Assembly (NCBI GenBank): GCA_016708465.1
Contig: JADJFT010000004.1
Coordinates: 1-64,000, forward strand
Direction: 5' to 3'
Source: Rhodanobacteraceae bacterium
GTDB lineage: Bacteria > Pseudomonadota > Gammaproteobacteria > Xanthomonadales > Ahniellaceae
Length of the DNA stretch: 64,000 bases
The notes beneath the pieces were generated by a model. It was not told the origin of the DNA and did no database searches. It worked only from the letters and a program-made list of their open reading frames with translations. The position numbers and the translations under genes are program-made. Each line of letters starts with the position of its first letter. Positions within the stretch are counted from its first letter, which is position 1. Positions 8,469 through 17,402 of this stretch are shown one piece after another.

Positions 8469-9178
8469 ACGATACCGCCGCGCCACTGATCGATGTCGTC
8501 GGGCTGGAAGCCTATTACGGGCGCCGGCGTATTCTGCACGGCGTCGACTTCAGCGTGCGGCGCGGCGAGATCCGCGTGATCATGGGCGGTTCGGGGTCCG
8601 GCAAGTCGACGCTGTTGCGGCACATCATCGGCCTGCAGCGGCCGGTTTCGGGCATGGTGAAAATACTCGGCGTCGATGTCGGTCGTGCCAGCGCGCAAGA
8701 ACTGCTTACGGTGCGGCGCCGGCTCGGCGTCTCCTTTCAGGGCGGTGCGCTGATCACGTCGATGTCGGTCGGCGATAACGTCGCGCTGCCATTGCGCGAA
8801 CACACCCAACTCGATGAGACCACGGTCCGCATCATGTCGCGTCTGAAACTCGAGTTCGTCAACCTTGGCGGCTTCCACGACCTGATGCCGTCGCAACTGT
8901 CGGGCGGCATGATCAAGCGCGCCGCGTTGGCGCGCGCGATCGTGATGGACCCGGAACTGTTGTTCTTCGATGAACCAAGCGCCGGGCTTGATCCAGTAGT
9001 TTCGGCCGAACTCGACGAGTTGATCCTGCGCCTGCGTGATGCCTTGCGCATGACCATCGTCGTGGTCACACACGAACTCGAATCGGCGTTCCGCATCGCT
9101 GACCGCATCACCGTGCTCGATCAGGGTGACGTGCTCACCACCGGTACGGTCGCGGAAGTGCATGCCAGCGAGAACTAG
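8465..9178 (+). CDS. mlaF: MlaF-family ABC lipid transporter ATP-binding protein, probably shortened at its C-terminus
   Basis: This 237-residue ATPase has Walker A GGSGSGKSTLLRH, signature LSGGMIKRAALARA and Walker B ELLFFDEPSAGLDP. It would power the MlaE permease encoded just before it. The frame ends in HASEN and a TAG (9176-9178). The same frame then stays open for about 27 codons (RIQDLLNRRPRTVEVDVDAY and on), which resembles a normal MlaF C-terminal tail. The TAG may therefore be a premature stop or a base error. That tail runs straight into MgtE coding sequence near 9260, with no MCE gene between. Confidence 0.9.
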   Translation: MNDTAAPLIDVVGLEAYYGRRRILHGVDFSVRRGEIRVIMGGSGSGKSTLLRHIIGLQRPVSGMVKILGVDVGRASAQELLTVRRRLGVSFQGGALITSMSVGDNVALPLREHTQLDETTVRIMSRLKLEFVNLGGFHDLMPSQLSGGMIKRAALARAIVMDPELLFFDEPSAGLDPVVSAELDELILRLRDALRMTIVVVTHELESAFRIADRITVLDQGDVLTTGTVAEVHASEN

Positions 9179-9224
9179 CGCATCCAGGATCTGCTGAACC
9201 GAAGGCCACGCACGGTCGAGGTCG

Positions 9225-10138
9225 ATGTCGACGCCTATCTGCGTGCGGCGACGGCTGGCTTTGTGCCGCTACACCTGTGTTTCCGACATTCCCGTAGTGG
9301 CGCGCGATGGTCGGCGGCTGGTCGGGCTGTTGCAGATCGAGGACGTGGTCAGTGCCGAGGGCGGAGTTCGTATCGATACGCTGATGGACACTGATCCACC
9401 GACAGTTGCGCCTGGGATAGACCGTGAACGTGCGACCTGGAAAGCAGTTCAGCATCGCGAGTCCGCACTCATCGTGGTTGATCCCCGGGGCGACTATCTT
9501 GGTCTGATTCCACCTCATCGGCTGCTGGAAACCATGCTCGCCGAGCATGATGAAGATTTGTCCCGGCTGGGTGGGTTTCTGAAAAGCGCAGAACAAGCGC
9601 GCCATGCAACCGTCGAGGCGCTGCCGTGGCGGCTTTGGCATCGCTTGCCGTGGCTGCTCATCGGATTGCTTGGTGCGCTGCTGGCGGCCGGAATCGTCGG
9701 TCGGTTCGAGCACACGTTGGGACAAATGGTGCTGCTTGCTGCGTTCGTGCCCGGCATTGTCTATTTCGCAGACGCCGTCGGCACACAAACCGAGACCGTG
9801 GTTGTGCGCGGATTGTCGCTCGGGATCGGCGTGCGCCAGATGCTTGCGCGCGAGACCGTCACCGGAGTCGTCATTGGTGCAGCAACGGCGGTGGTGGCCT
9901 ACGTCATTGTTCGCATCATCTGGCAGGAAGATTTGCTGGCGCTGATTGTCGCGCTGTCTTTGTTCGCCGCCTGCTCGGTGGCAACCGTGGTCGCGCTTGC
10001 ACTGCCGGTGGCACTGAATCGATTGCGCGTCGACCCGGCCTTCGCCGCGGGTCCGCTGGCGACAGTGATCCAGGATCTGCTGTCGCTACTGATTAGCTTT
10101 CAGCATCGCGACGGCATTGCTGCCGCCGCGATCCATAG
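9225..10138 (+). pseudogene. MgtE-type magnesium transporter, 5'-truncated and 3'-frameshifted
   Basis: From about 9270 the frame encodes a CBS-domain and membrane core typical of MgtE: CVSDIPVVARDGRRLVGLLQ, then WKAVQHRESALIVVDPRGDY and LLAEHDEDLSRLGGFL-like sequence. The MgtE membrane helices follow, with FADAVGTQTETVVVRGL and DPAFAAGPLATVIQDLL. MgtE imports Mg2+ across the inner membrane. The N-terminal intracellular domain and a proper start are absent; the reading merges into the mlaF tail. Near 10095 the frame shifts in the last helix (LLI then FSIATALLP) and would end near 10138. I read it as a damaged gene joined to mlaF by a deletion, or an assembly fault. Confidence 0.75.
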
Positions 10139-10144
10139 GCGCCG

Positions 10145-12313
10145 TTACTTCACGTCGACCTTCAACGTCTTCGCGAGGAAGGCGTAAATGTCGGCATATT
10201 CCTCGATGGTCTTCGAGGTCGGTTTGCCAGCACCATGGCCGGCGCGCGTTTCGATGCGGATCAACACCGGGTTGCCGTCCGGATTCGCCGCCTGCATTGC
10301 CGCGCGAATTTGAAACTATGCGCTGGGAACACACGATCATCGCGCTCGGCGGTGGTCACCAGCGACGGCGGATAAGCGGTGCCAACTTTGATGTTGTGCA
10401 GCGGTGAATAAGCGTGGATGGCGGCAAATTCATCCGCATTCTGGACCGAGCCGTAGTCCGATTCCCAAGCCCAGCCGATGGTGAATTCGCGGAATCTCAG
10501 CATGTCGAGCACGCCAACGGCAGGCAAGGCGGCGCCGAACAGTTCCGGACGTTGCAGAAGGGTGGCAGCGACCAGCAGGCCGCCATTGCTGCGCCCGGAG
10601 ATCGCGAGAGCTGGCTGGCTGCGTCACCTTCTCGGCGATCAGGTATTCGGCACCGGCGGCGAAGTCGTCGAACACGTTCTGCTTGTGCAACTTCATGCCG
10701 CCTTCGTGCCAACTACGGCCATATTCCGCGCCACCGCGCAGATTCGCCACCGCATAGACCCCGCCTAATTCCATCCATTCAATGATGGCCGGGCTGAATT
10801 TCGGCGTGACCGCGATATTGAAACCACCGTAGCCATAAAGAATGGTCGGGTTGTTGCCATCACGCACGTAGCCTTTCTTCGCGGTGATGAACATCGGCAC
10901 CTTGGTGCCGTCCTTGCTCGGATAGAACACCTGCGTGGTCTCATAGGTATCGACGTCGAATTTCACCGTGGGTGCCTTGAACACGCTGGTCGTGCCAGTC
11001 GTCAGGTCGAGGCGATAGATCGTGTCTGGCATCGCCCAGCTACCGAAGGCAAAGAAGGTTTCCTTGTCTTCGACCGCGCCATCAAACCCAGTCGCCGTGC
11101 CGAGGCCAGGCAGCGCGATGTCGGACCTTGGTTGACCGGCCGCGTCGAATAGTTTTACCTCTGAACGCGCATCGCGCAGATAATTCGCGACGAACTGGCC
11201 ATTCACCAGCGACACCTGCTGCAGCAGGGCATCACGCTCGGCGATCAGGGTGCGCCACTGGTCCTTCTTCGGATACGCGGTATCGATCGCGATCAAACGG
11301 TTGCGTTCGGCATCGTCATCGGTCAGGAAATAAAGCACGTTGCCATCATTGCCGACGAACTCGAATGAGCCGACCAGTTCCTCGATCAGACCGACGACCT
11401 TGCCATCTTTCTTCGACAAGTCCTTGTAGAAGACGCGGTTGCGCACATCGGTGCCTTGCGAACCGTTGATGATCAGGAATTCGCCGTCATCGCTGACTAC
11501 GGCGCCGAAGCCCCAGTCGGGCTGATCCGGACGTTCGTAGACGAGCACGTCCTCGGCTTGCGCTGTGCCGATCGTGTGTAGATACAGTTTCTGGTTTTTG
11601 TTGACCGCCTTGAGCGGGTCTTCACCCTCGGGTGCGTCGAACCGGCTGTAATAGATGCCGCTTGAGTCCTTGGTCCAGGCGATGTTGGTGAACTTGGCCC
11701 AGCGGATTTCGTCGCTCCGGTCAGTGCTGGATTCGACATTGCGCAGCTTGATCGTGCGCCAATCCGAACCACCATCCGACAACGAATACGCATACAGCTT
11801 GCCGTCCGGGCTGACCGCGGTTTCGCTCAGCGCGATGGTGCCATCCGCCGATAGCGTGTTTGGGTCGATCAGCAGGCGCGGTTCGCCGTCCAGCGTGTCC
11901 TGCACATAAATCGGTGACTGATTCTGAAGACCGTCATTGCGCGAATAAAAATACTTGCCGCCATGCACTTCTGGCACACCGAATCGCGCGTAGTCCCACA
12001 ACTCGGTCATCCGAGCCTTGATCTTGTCGCGGTTCGGCACATCAGCGATGAAGTCGCTGACCAACTTGTTTTCGGCAGCAATCCAAGGCTGCAACTCGGC
12101 ATCGTCGAGGTTTTCCATCCAGCGGTATGGATCGGCGACCTTGGTGCCATGGTAATCGTCGCTCTGTTCGACAGTGCGTGCTACCGGATAGCTCAGCTTG
12201 GCTGGTGTGGCTGGGGCCGTCGTCGTCTCCGCATCCTTCGTACCTCCGCAGGCGGTGAGTGTTGCGGCCAACGCCATGGCGAGGACGAACGGGATATAGG
12301 AAGGTTTGAACAT
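10145..12313 (-). pseudogene. Prolyl oligopeptidase family (S9A) lipoprotein, frameshifted twice
   Basis: The ATG at 12313 gives a lipoprotein signal peptide with lipobox LTAC (Cys22), so the enzyme should be anchored in the envelope facing the periplasm. It cleaves peptides after proline. The seven-bladed propeller domain (from YHGTKVADPYRWMENLDD) is intact. In the hydrolase domain GYGGFNIAVTPKFSP and NLRGGAEYG are in frame. The frame then breaks near 10605, just before SGRSNGGLL (nucleophile Ser). It breaks again near 10310, between ERDDRVFPAHS (Asp) and RAGHGAGKPTS (His). It ends KTLKVDVK at 10145. All three catalytic residues survive, so two sequencing indels are a plausible explanation. 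Confidence 0.9.
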
Positions 12314-12511
12314 CGCGAATCTCCGGAAACTAGCCGCGCACACTACGCATTTCCCCAGCCGATGCCAGTGATGCTGGGACAGGGCGATGGGTTTCGTAGT
12401 TGGAGCGGGCGGTTGGCCCAAATCAAGCGGGATCGATATTCCTGCGGTGCTTGTGCCGGAATGACCTGCCGTAGCATTAGAATTTGCGCCCGAAATCATG
12501 GGTTGACGCCA

Positions 12512-13204
12512 ATGGGCAAGCAGTGGAAAACGAAGGGCAAGGAAGAGAATGCCAACGCCAAGGGCATGATGTTTACCAAGTTGGCGCGCGAGATTTCGGT
12601 TGCGGCCAGGGGTGGCGCTGATCCGGCGACGAATTCGCGATTGCGCCTTGCGATCGAGCAGGCACGCAAGATGTCGATGCCGCGCGACACCGTCGAGCGT
12701 TCGATCAAGAAAGGTGCGGGTCTGCTCGATGGTGGCGCGCAATACGAAAAGCTGACCTATGAAGGTTTTGCGCCGCATCGCGTGCCGGTGATCGTTGAAT
12801 GCCTGACCGACAATGCCAACCGTGCCGCCTCGGCGATCCGTGTGTTGTTTCGCAAGGGACAGCTCGGTGGTTCGGGCTCGGTAAGCTGGGACTTCGATCA
12901 CCTCGGCATGATCGAGGCCGAAGCCCACGACGCGAAGGCGGACGCCGAAACTGCGGCGATCGAAGCCGGCGCGCAGGATGTCTTGGTCGATGACGACGTG
13001 ACTTTTTTTACCGAGCCAACTGACCTCGATGCCGTGCAGCGTGCGCTGCCGAACTTCGGCTACACCGTATTGAAGGCCTACATTGGTTATCGCGCCAAGA
13101 GTCCGGTCAATCTAGACGGCGCCGAACGCGAGGAAGTCGAAGCGTTCCTGCAAGCGCTGGACGATAACGACGAAGTGCAGACGGTTTATGCCGGGCTGGC
13201 TTGA
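12512..13204 (+). CDS. YebC/TACO1-family protein
   Basis: This 230-residue protein starts MGKQWKTKGKEENANAKGMM, close to the YebC family start. The family was first described as transcriptional regulators and is now linked to ribosome function at hard-to-translate stretches. Other hallmarks are the GGADPATNSRLRLAIEQARK segment and IKKGAGLLDGG. The three-domain layout ends with FGYTVLKAYIGYRAKSPVNL. It is slightly shorter than E. coli YebC (246 aa). The gene diverges from the prolyl oligopeptidase gene across 198 bases. There is no RuvC cluster next to it, unlike many genomes. Confidence 0.9.
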   Translation: MGKQWKTKGKEENANAKGMMFTKLAREISVAARGGADPATNSRLRLAIEQARKMSMPRDTVERSIKKGAGLLDGGAQYEKLTYEGFAPHRVPVIVECLTDNANRAASAIRVLFRKGQLGGSGSVSWDFDHLGMIEAEAHDAKADAETAAIEAGAQDVLVDDDVTFFTEPTDLDAVQRALPNFGYTVLKAYIGYRAKSPVNLDGAEREEVEAFLQALDDNDEVQTVYAGLA

Positions 13205-13248
13205 ATTCAGTCGATGACGCGACCGCAGTGTCTGAATGATCGGGGGAG

Positions 13249-13530
13249 TCAATCTCCCGAAATCGTATCCGGCCCTGGCCCAGCAGTTTTTTCGTACTTG
13301 CCTTGCTCGACTTTGCGGTACTGCGTGAACCCGTGTTTTGAGAAGTGGCCTTCACGCAGATGGTGGGTACCGCCAACGATGACGGCGCTGGCTGAAATGA
13401 TGCGGCGGATCGGCTGCTTGCAGGTGTCGCAGTGCGTCAGTTCGGGTTCCGAGATTTTCTGCACAACCTCAAAACTCGGTGCACAGTCAGAGCAGCCGAG
13501 GGTGACGGGCGCATATTCGTAGATCGGCAT
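13249..13530 (-). CDS. FmdB-type zinc ribbon protein (93 aa)
   Basis: The start at 13530 gives MPIYEYAPVTLGCSDC, the usual beginning of FmdB/CxxC regulatory zinc ribbons. A second pair follows in HCDTCKQPIRRIISAS. The four cysteines would bind one zinc. The tail (GHFSKHGFTQYRKVEQGKYE) is basic and aromatic. The family is widespread and called regulatory, but its biochemical role is unclear. It lies 44 bases downstream of the RNase T gene on the same strand and converges with the yebC-type gene. Confidence 0.88.
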   Translation of the reverse strand: MPIYEYAPVTLGCSDCAPSFEVVQKISEPELTHCDTCKQPIRRIISASAVIVGGTHHLREGHFSKHGFTQYRKVEQGKYEKTAGPGPDTISGD

Positions 13531-13574
13531 GGCGGATCTCCTCAGCGCGGATATGGGCGCGCGGTCAGTTCGAT

Positions 13575-14276
13575 TCAAGGCTCTTCGAGCGTGGCGGCAG
13601 CGATCTCGGCTTCGGCGTCGATTGTGCCGGCAGTCATCGCTGCGGCGTCTGGCGCGCTGTCGGCGAACTGCTTCCAGCGGTTCACGATCAAACAGAACAG
13701 ATCGGCGGTCTTCTCGGCATCGTAGACCGCCGAGTGGGCTTCATCGGCATTCCAGCGCAGTCCGGCGCATTGCACAGCGCGACTGAGCACGGTTTGGCCG
13801 AGTGCCAGGCCGGCTAACGACACCGTGTCAAAGCACGAAAATGGATGGAACGGGCTACGCTTGTGCCCAGTACGTTTGATCGCCGCATTGACAAAACCGA
13901 GGTCGAAATGAGCGTTGTGGCCGACCAGCACGGCGCGCGTGCAATCGGTCGCCTTCATGACTTTGCGCAGTGGCGCGAACACGTGTTCGAGGGCGAGTTT
14001 TTCGTCCAGTGCGGCACGGAACGGATGGGTCGGGTCGATGCCGGTGATTTCGAGTGCACGCGGGTCGATGTTCGCGCCGGGAAACGGTACGACATGAGTC
14101 GATACTGTTTCACCGCGCACGACCTCGCCAGATGCATTCATCACGATCGGAATCGCGGCGATTTCCAGCAGTGCATCGCGCTCCGAGTTGAAGCCGCCGG
14201 TTTCGACGTCGACGACGACCGGTAGAAAGCCGCGGAAGCGCTCGGCCAGACGCGCATTGAATCGGATCAGTTGCAT
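13575..14276 (-). CDS. rnt: Ribonuclease T (DEDD 3'-5' exoribonuclease)
   Basis: This 233-residue protein trims the 3' ends of tRNA and other stable RNAs. The DEDD residues are visible: VVVDVETGGFN (exo I, Asp and Glu), VGHNAHFDLGFVNAA (exo II), and AHSAVYDAEKTADLF (exo III, His and Asp). Start MQLIRFNARLAERFRG and length match gammaproteobacterial RNase T (215-230 aa), with a short acidic, alanine-rich extension at the C-terminus. Downstream on the same strand is the FmdB gene, and upstream, 63 bases away, is rhlE. The frame is intact. Confidence 0.93.
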   Translation of the reverse strand: MQLIRFNARLAERFRGFLPVVVDVETGGFNSERDALLEIAAIPIVMNASGEVVRGETVSTHVVPFPGANIDPRALEITGIDPTHPFRAALDEKLALEHVFAPLRKVMKATDCTRAVLVGHNAHFDLGFVNAAIKRTGHKRSPFHPFSCFDTVSLAGLALGQTVLSRAVQCAGLRWNADEAHSAVYDAEKTADLFCLIVNRWKQFADSAPDAAAMTAGTIDAEAEIAAATLEEP

Positions 14277-14339
14277 GGCGTCAGCATATCAGTGCGATGT
14301 CGGAGCGGCCGACGGGCCACTCCGATAAAAACTTCAAGT

Positions 14340-15719
14340 TCAGGCGCGCGATGTCCAACCCGAACGACTGCCACCACCGGCATTACCACGGCTCGCGTCT
14401 TGATTGCGACGCTGGCCCGGCTTGGCACCGGTGCTGGCCGGTTTGGCATGATGCGGACGATGCGCGCCCGGCTTGCCGGCGCTGCTGCGCTGACCGCCGC
14501 CACCGCCACCGCCACCACCACGCTGACCGCCGCGACCACCCATGATCGGACGCGGCGCGCCGGCATCGATGCGCAGCGGGCCCGAGGGAACGTAGCCTTC
14601 AAAGTGCTGAATCACGATTTCCTGCTTGATCTTGCGCTGGATGTCGTGCAGCAGGCCGGATTCGTCATGCGAGACCAGCGAAATCGCCTGGCCAGTTTCG
14701 CCAGCGCGGCCGGTGCGGCCGATGCGGTGCACATAGTCCTCGGCGACCATTGGCAGGTCGAAGTTGATCACCACCGGCAACTGCGGGATGTCGAGTCCTC
14801 GCGCCGCGATATCCGTTGCAACCAGCACGGTGATGCGGCCCGACTTGAAGTCGGCCAGCGCCTTGGTGCGCGCGCCCTGACTCTTGTTGCCATGAATTGC
14901 GGCAGACTTGAAGCCAGCGGCATCGAGCGACTCGGCGAGTTTGTTGGCACCGTGTTTGGTACGCGCGAACACCAGTGTTTGGCGACGCGAGTCTTGCGCC
15001 ATCACGTCGATCAACAGGCTGCGTTTGCGGCTGGCGTCGACCGGATGCACGATGTGTTGAATGGTGTCGGCGATGGTGTTGCGCGGCGTCACCGATACTT
15101 CGCGCGGGTCGCGGAGAAACTGTGCCGCGAGCTGCTTGATCTCGTCCGAAAATGTCGCTGAGAACATCAGCGTCTGACGCTTGTGCGGCAGCGCCTGCAA
15201 CACGCGCTTGAGCGCCGGCAGGAAACCCATGTCGAGCATGCGGTCAGCTTCGTCGAGGATCAGCACTTCGATGTCGCGCAGATCGATGGTGCGCTGGCCC
15301 ATGTGGTCGATCAGGCGGCCAGGCGTTGCAATAACGATATCCAGGCCACGGCGCAGGGCATCGACTTGCGGCTGCATGCCGACGCCGCCGAAGATCGTGG
15401 TCGAACGCAGTGGCACATGCGCGCCGTACTGTTTGAAGCTGTCGTGGACCTGTGCCGCGAGTTCGCGGGTCGGTGTCAGCACCAGAACGCGCGGTGTGCG
15501 GCCAGCATGGCGCGGTGCGCCTTCGGGGAAAAGATTGGTCAGCACCGGCAGCGCGAAGCCGCCAGTTTTGCCGGTACCGGTTTGCGCAGCGGCAAGCAGG
15601 TCATGGCCTGCGAGTACCAGCGGAATCGCCTGTAGTTGGACCGGCGTCGGGGTGTCGTGGCCCAAAGTGACGAGCGCACGCAATACCGCGGGCGTCAGCC
15701 CGAGCGAAGAAAAAGACAT
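14340..15719 (-). CDS. rhlE: DEAD-box RNA helicase, RhlE type
   Basis: This 459-residue ATP-dependent RNA helicase starts MSFSSLGLTPAVLRALVTLG. Motifs in order are the Q motif (DTPTPVQLQAIP), I (AAQTGTGKT), Ia (PTRELAAQV), Ib (TPGRL), II (LDEADRML), III (SATF), V (ATDIAARGLDIP) and VI (HRIGRTGRAG). The C-terminal tail from about residue 390 is rich in glycine, arginine and basic residues, including a run of ten glycines, and is typical of RhlE/RNP tails that bind RNA. The proteins help remodel ribosomes and RNA turnover. The 271 bases upstream (15720-15990), shared with a divergent gene, hold no clear motif. Confidence 0.93.
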   Translation of the reverse strand: MSFSSLGLTPAVLRALVTLGHDTPTPVQLQAIPLVLAGHDLLAAAQTGTGKTGGFALPVLTNLFPEGAPRHAGRTPRVLVLTPTRELAAQVHDSFKQYGAHVPLRSTTIFGGVGMQPQVDALRRGLDIVIATPGRLIDHMGQRTIDLRDIEVLILDEADRMLDMGFLPALKRVLQALPHKRQTLMFSATFSDEIKQLAAQFLRDPREVSVTPRNTIADTIQHIVHPVDASRKRSLLIDVMAQDSRRQTLVFARTKHGANKLAESLDAAGFKSAAIHGNKSQGARTKALADFKSGRITVLVATDIAARGLDIPQLPVVINFDLPMVAEDYVHRIGRTGRAGETGQAISLVSHDESGLLHDIQRKIKQEIVIQHFEGYVPSGPLRIDAGAPRPIMGGRGGQRGGGGGGGGGQRSSAGKPGAHRPHHAKPASTGAKPGQRRNQDASRGNAGGGSRSGWTSRA

Positions 15720-15990
15720 GAATTTGCTCCAGAAGAAAAACCCGGAGCGTTCCCAAAACCGCGCTACGAGACAGGGCGCTTGCGCGCCATTGGTCCGGTG
15801 ATGGATGGCTCTCGAACGTCGATCGCAGGGCGAAGGAGTGATACGAGCACTGGGAATTCGACCACCGGAAGAATTCGAGGCACAGTCTGACCAGTGTCGC
15901 AGGCGCTGTAAACCGTTATCGATGACGAGTCTGAATCGCCGTTCATTCAGGTGCATGACATGCTTGGGCATCAACCGACGAGAATGCGTG

Positions 15991-16320
15991 ATGGATAAAT
16001 CCGTGCCGCCGTTGCTGCTCCTGGGCGCAGGTGTGGTCAGCGCAACTGCGCCGCCGCGACTGGACGGATTCCTCGCGCAGCATGGCGATCGCATTGCGCT
16101 GGTCCCGGTCGAAAACGGCGAGTGGATCCATGCACCGGCCGATGTGCTGCCGTTTCATGCCAATGCGCTGAACGCGGACGCGCTACCGGCCCTGCTTGAT
16201 CGACTGCGTCGGCGTGGCGGCGCCGGAATTCCCTGGCTGCAAAAACCCAAGACGTTCTACGAGGGCGAGCCCAAAGTACCGGAGCATGTGCTCGATCTTG
16301 CCGGTGTCGAGGGCGAGTAA
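15991..16320 (+). CDS. Small hypothetical protein (109 aa)
   Basis: I chose ATG 15991 (MDKSVPPLLLLGAGVVSATA) because the longer upstream frame has no hydrophobic or conserved character. The sequence is mostly soluble, with a Pro- and Trp-containing C-terminal half (GGAGIPWLQKPKTFYEGEPK). The beginning could be read as a short hydrophobic strand and is not a convincing signal peptide. The gene ends 5 bases before the YdjM-like gene, so the two are probably cotranscribed. I recognise no family. Confidence 0.55.
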   Translation: MDKSVPPLLLLGAGVVSATAPPRLDGFLAQHGDRIALVPVENGEWIHAPADVLPFHANALNADALPALLDRLRRRGGAGIPWLQKPKTFYEGEPKVPEHVLDLAGVEGE

Positions 16321-16325
16321 GGGCA

Positions 16326-17402
16326 ATGGACTCGCTCTCGCAAATCGTGCTGGGTGCTACCTGCGTTGCCGTGCTTGCACCGGCACTGAATCGGCGCAAG
16401 GCGCTGGTCATCGGAGCGGTGCTTGGCACCTTGCCGGATCTCGACGTTTTGCCGCTGCTCGCGGTCAGCGATCCAATCAAGTTCATGACTTGGCATCGCA
16501 CCGCATCGCATTCGCTGCTCGTGTTGCCCTTGCTCGGATTGCTGCTGTGGGGCGTGGCACAGCGGCGTTGGCGATGGCAGGGCACAGACCGCTGGCGCTG
16601 GCTGTGCGGATTCCAACTCGCGTTGATCACGCATCCGTTGCTCGATGCGCATACCGTCTACGGCACGCAGTTGCTCTGGCCGATGGCGACACCGCCGGTG
16701 ATGTGGTCGACCGTGTTCATCATCGATCCACTGTACACAATGCCCTTGCTGATCGGCTGTATATGCGCATGGCGCTGGCGCGAGCGGGCAAGCGCACAGC
16801 GCGCGGTGCTACTCGGGTTAGTGCTGTCGAGTAGTTACCTAGGTTGGGGTTGGATCGCGAAGCATCGCGTCGAAGCAGCATTGCAGCCGATGCTGGTGCG
16901 TCTGGGGATGGAGACGGCACCGTTGCTGAGCGTGCCGACGCCGTTCAATTCTCTTGGCTGGCGCGTCGTGGTGATGCAGCGTGATGGCTATTTCGAGGGT
17001 TTCGCCAGCGCCTTGTATCCGGATCGGCCGATCACCTTGCGGTTCCATCCACAGGACCCCGAGTTCGCCAAGCGCTTCCTGCGCTTACCGAGCGTGCAGC
17101 GCATGAGTTGGTTCACTCAGAACTTCGTCACGATCGAACAGCGCGCGACCAGTGCCGTGCTGACCGATTTGCGCATGGGTATGGCGCCAGATTATTTCTT
17201 TTCGTTCGTGATCGCGCGCAATGTTGCCGGCCGCTGGACGACGGTGCATCCGGCCGAGCAGTTGCCCCGGCCGCGCGTCGATGATGTGTCTTTGGCTCGC
17301 ATCAAGCAGTCGTTCTTGCAGGCGTTCGAATCGCGAAATGTGATTGCGGATGACTCTGCAGCGAACCGAGATGATCAAGCAGTCGGTCGAAGTAGTCGAT
17401 AG
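16326..17402 (+). CDS. YdjM-like membrane-bound metal-dependent hydrolase
   Basis: This 358-residue protein begins MDSLSQIVLGATCVAVLAPA and has the YdjM family layout. Putative metal ligands lie in GTLPDLDVLP, WHRTASHSLLVLP and LITHPLLDAHTVYG, near the ends of hydrophobic helices (about residues 10-240). The remaining third is soluble and contains VVVMQRDGYFEGFASALYPD. Members are predicted integral-membrane hydrolases of unknown substrate, sometimes linked to LexA regulons. The last 101 bases overlap the 3' end of dusB on the opposite strand. The final residues (SAANRDDQAVGRSSR) may therefore be a run-on past an original stop. Confidence 0.8.
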   Translation: MDSLSQIVLGATCVAVLAPALNRRKALVIGAVLGTLPDLDVLPLLAVSDPIKFMTWHRTASHSLLVLPLLGLLLWGVAQRRWRWQGTDRWRWLCGFQLALITHPLLDAHTVYGTQLLWPMATPPVMWSTVFIIDPLYTMPLLIGCICAWRWRERASAQRAVLLGLVLSSSYLGWGWIAKHRVEAALQPMLVRLGMETAPLLSVPTPFNSLGWRVVVMQRDGYFEGFASALYPDRPITLRFHPQDPEFAKRFLRLPSVQRMSWFTQNFVTIEQRATSAVLTDLRMGMAPDYFFSFVIARNVAGRWTTVHPAEQLPRPRVDDVSLARIKQSFLQAFESRNVIADDSAANRDDQAVGRSSR

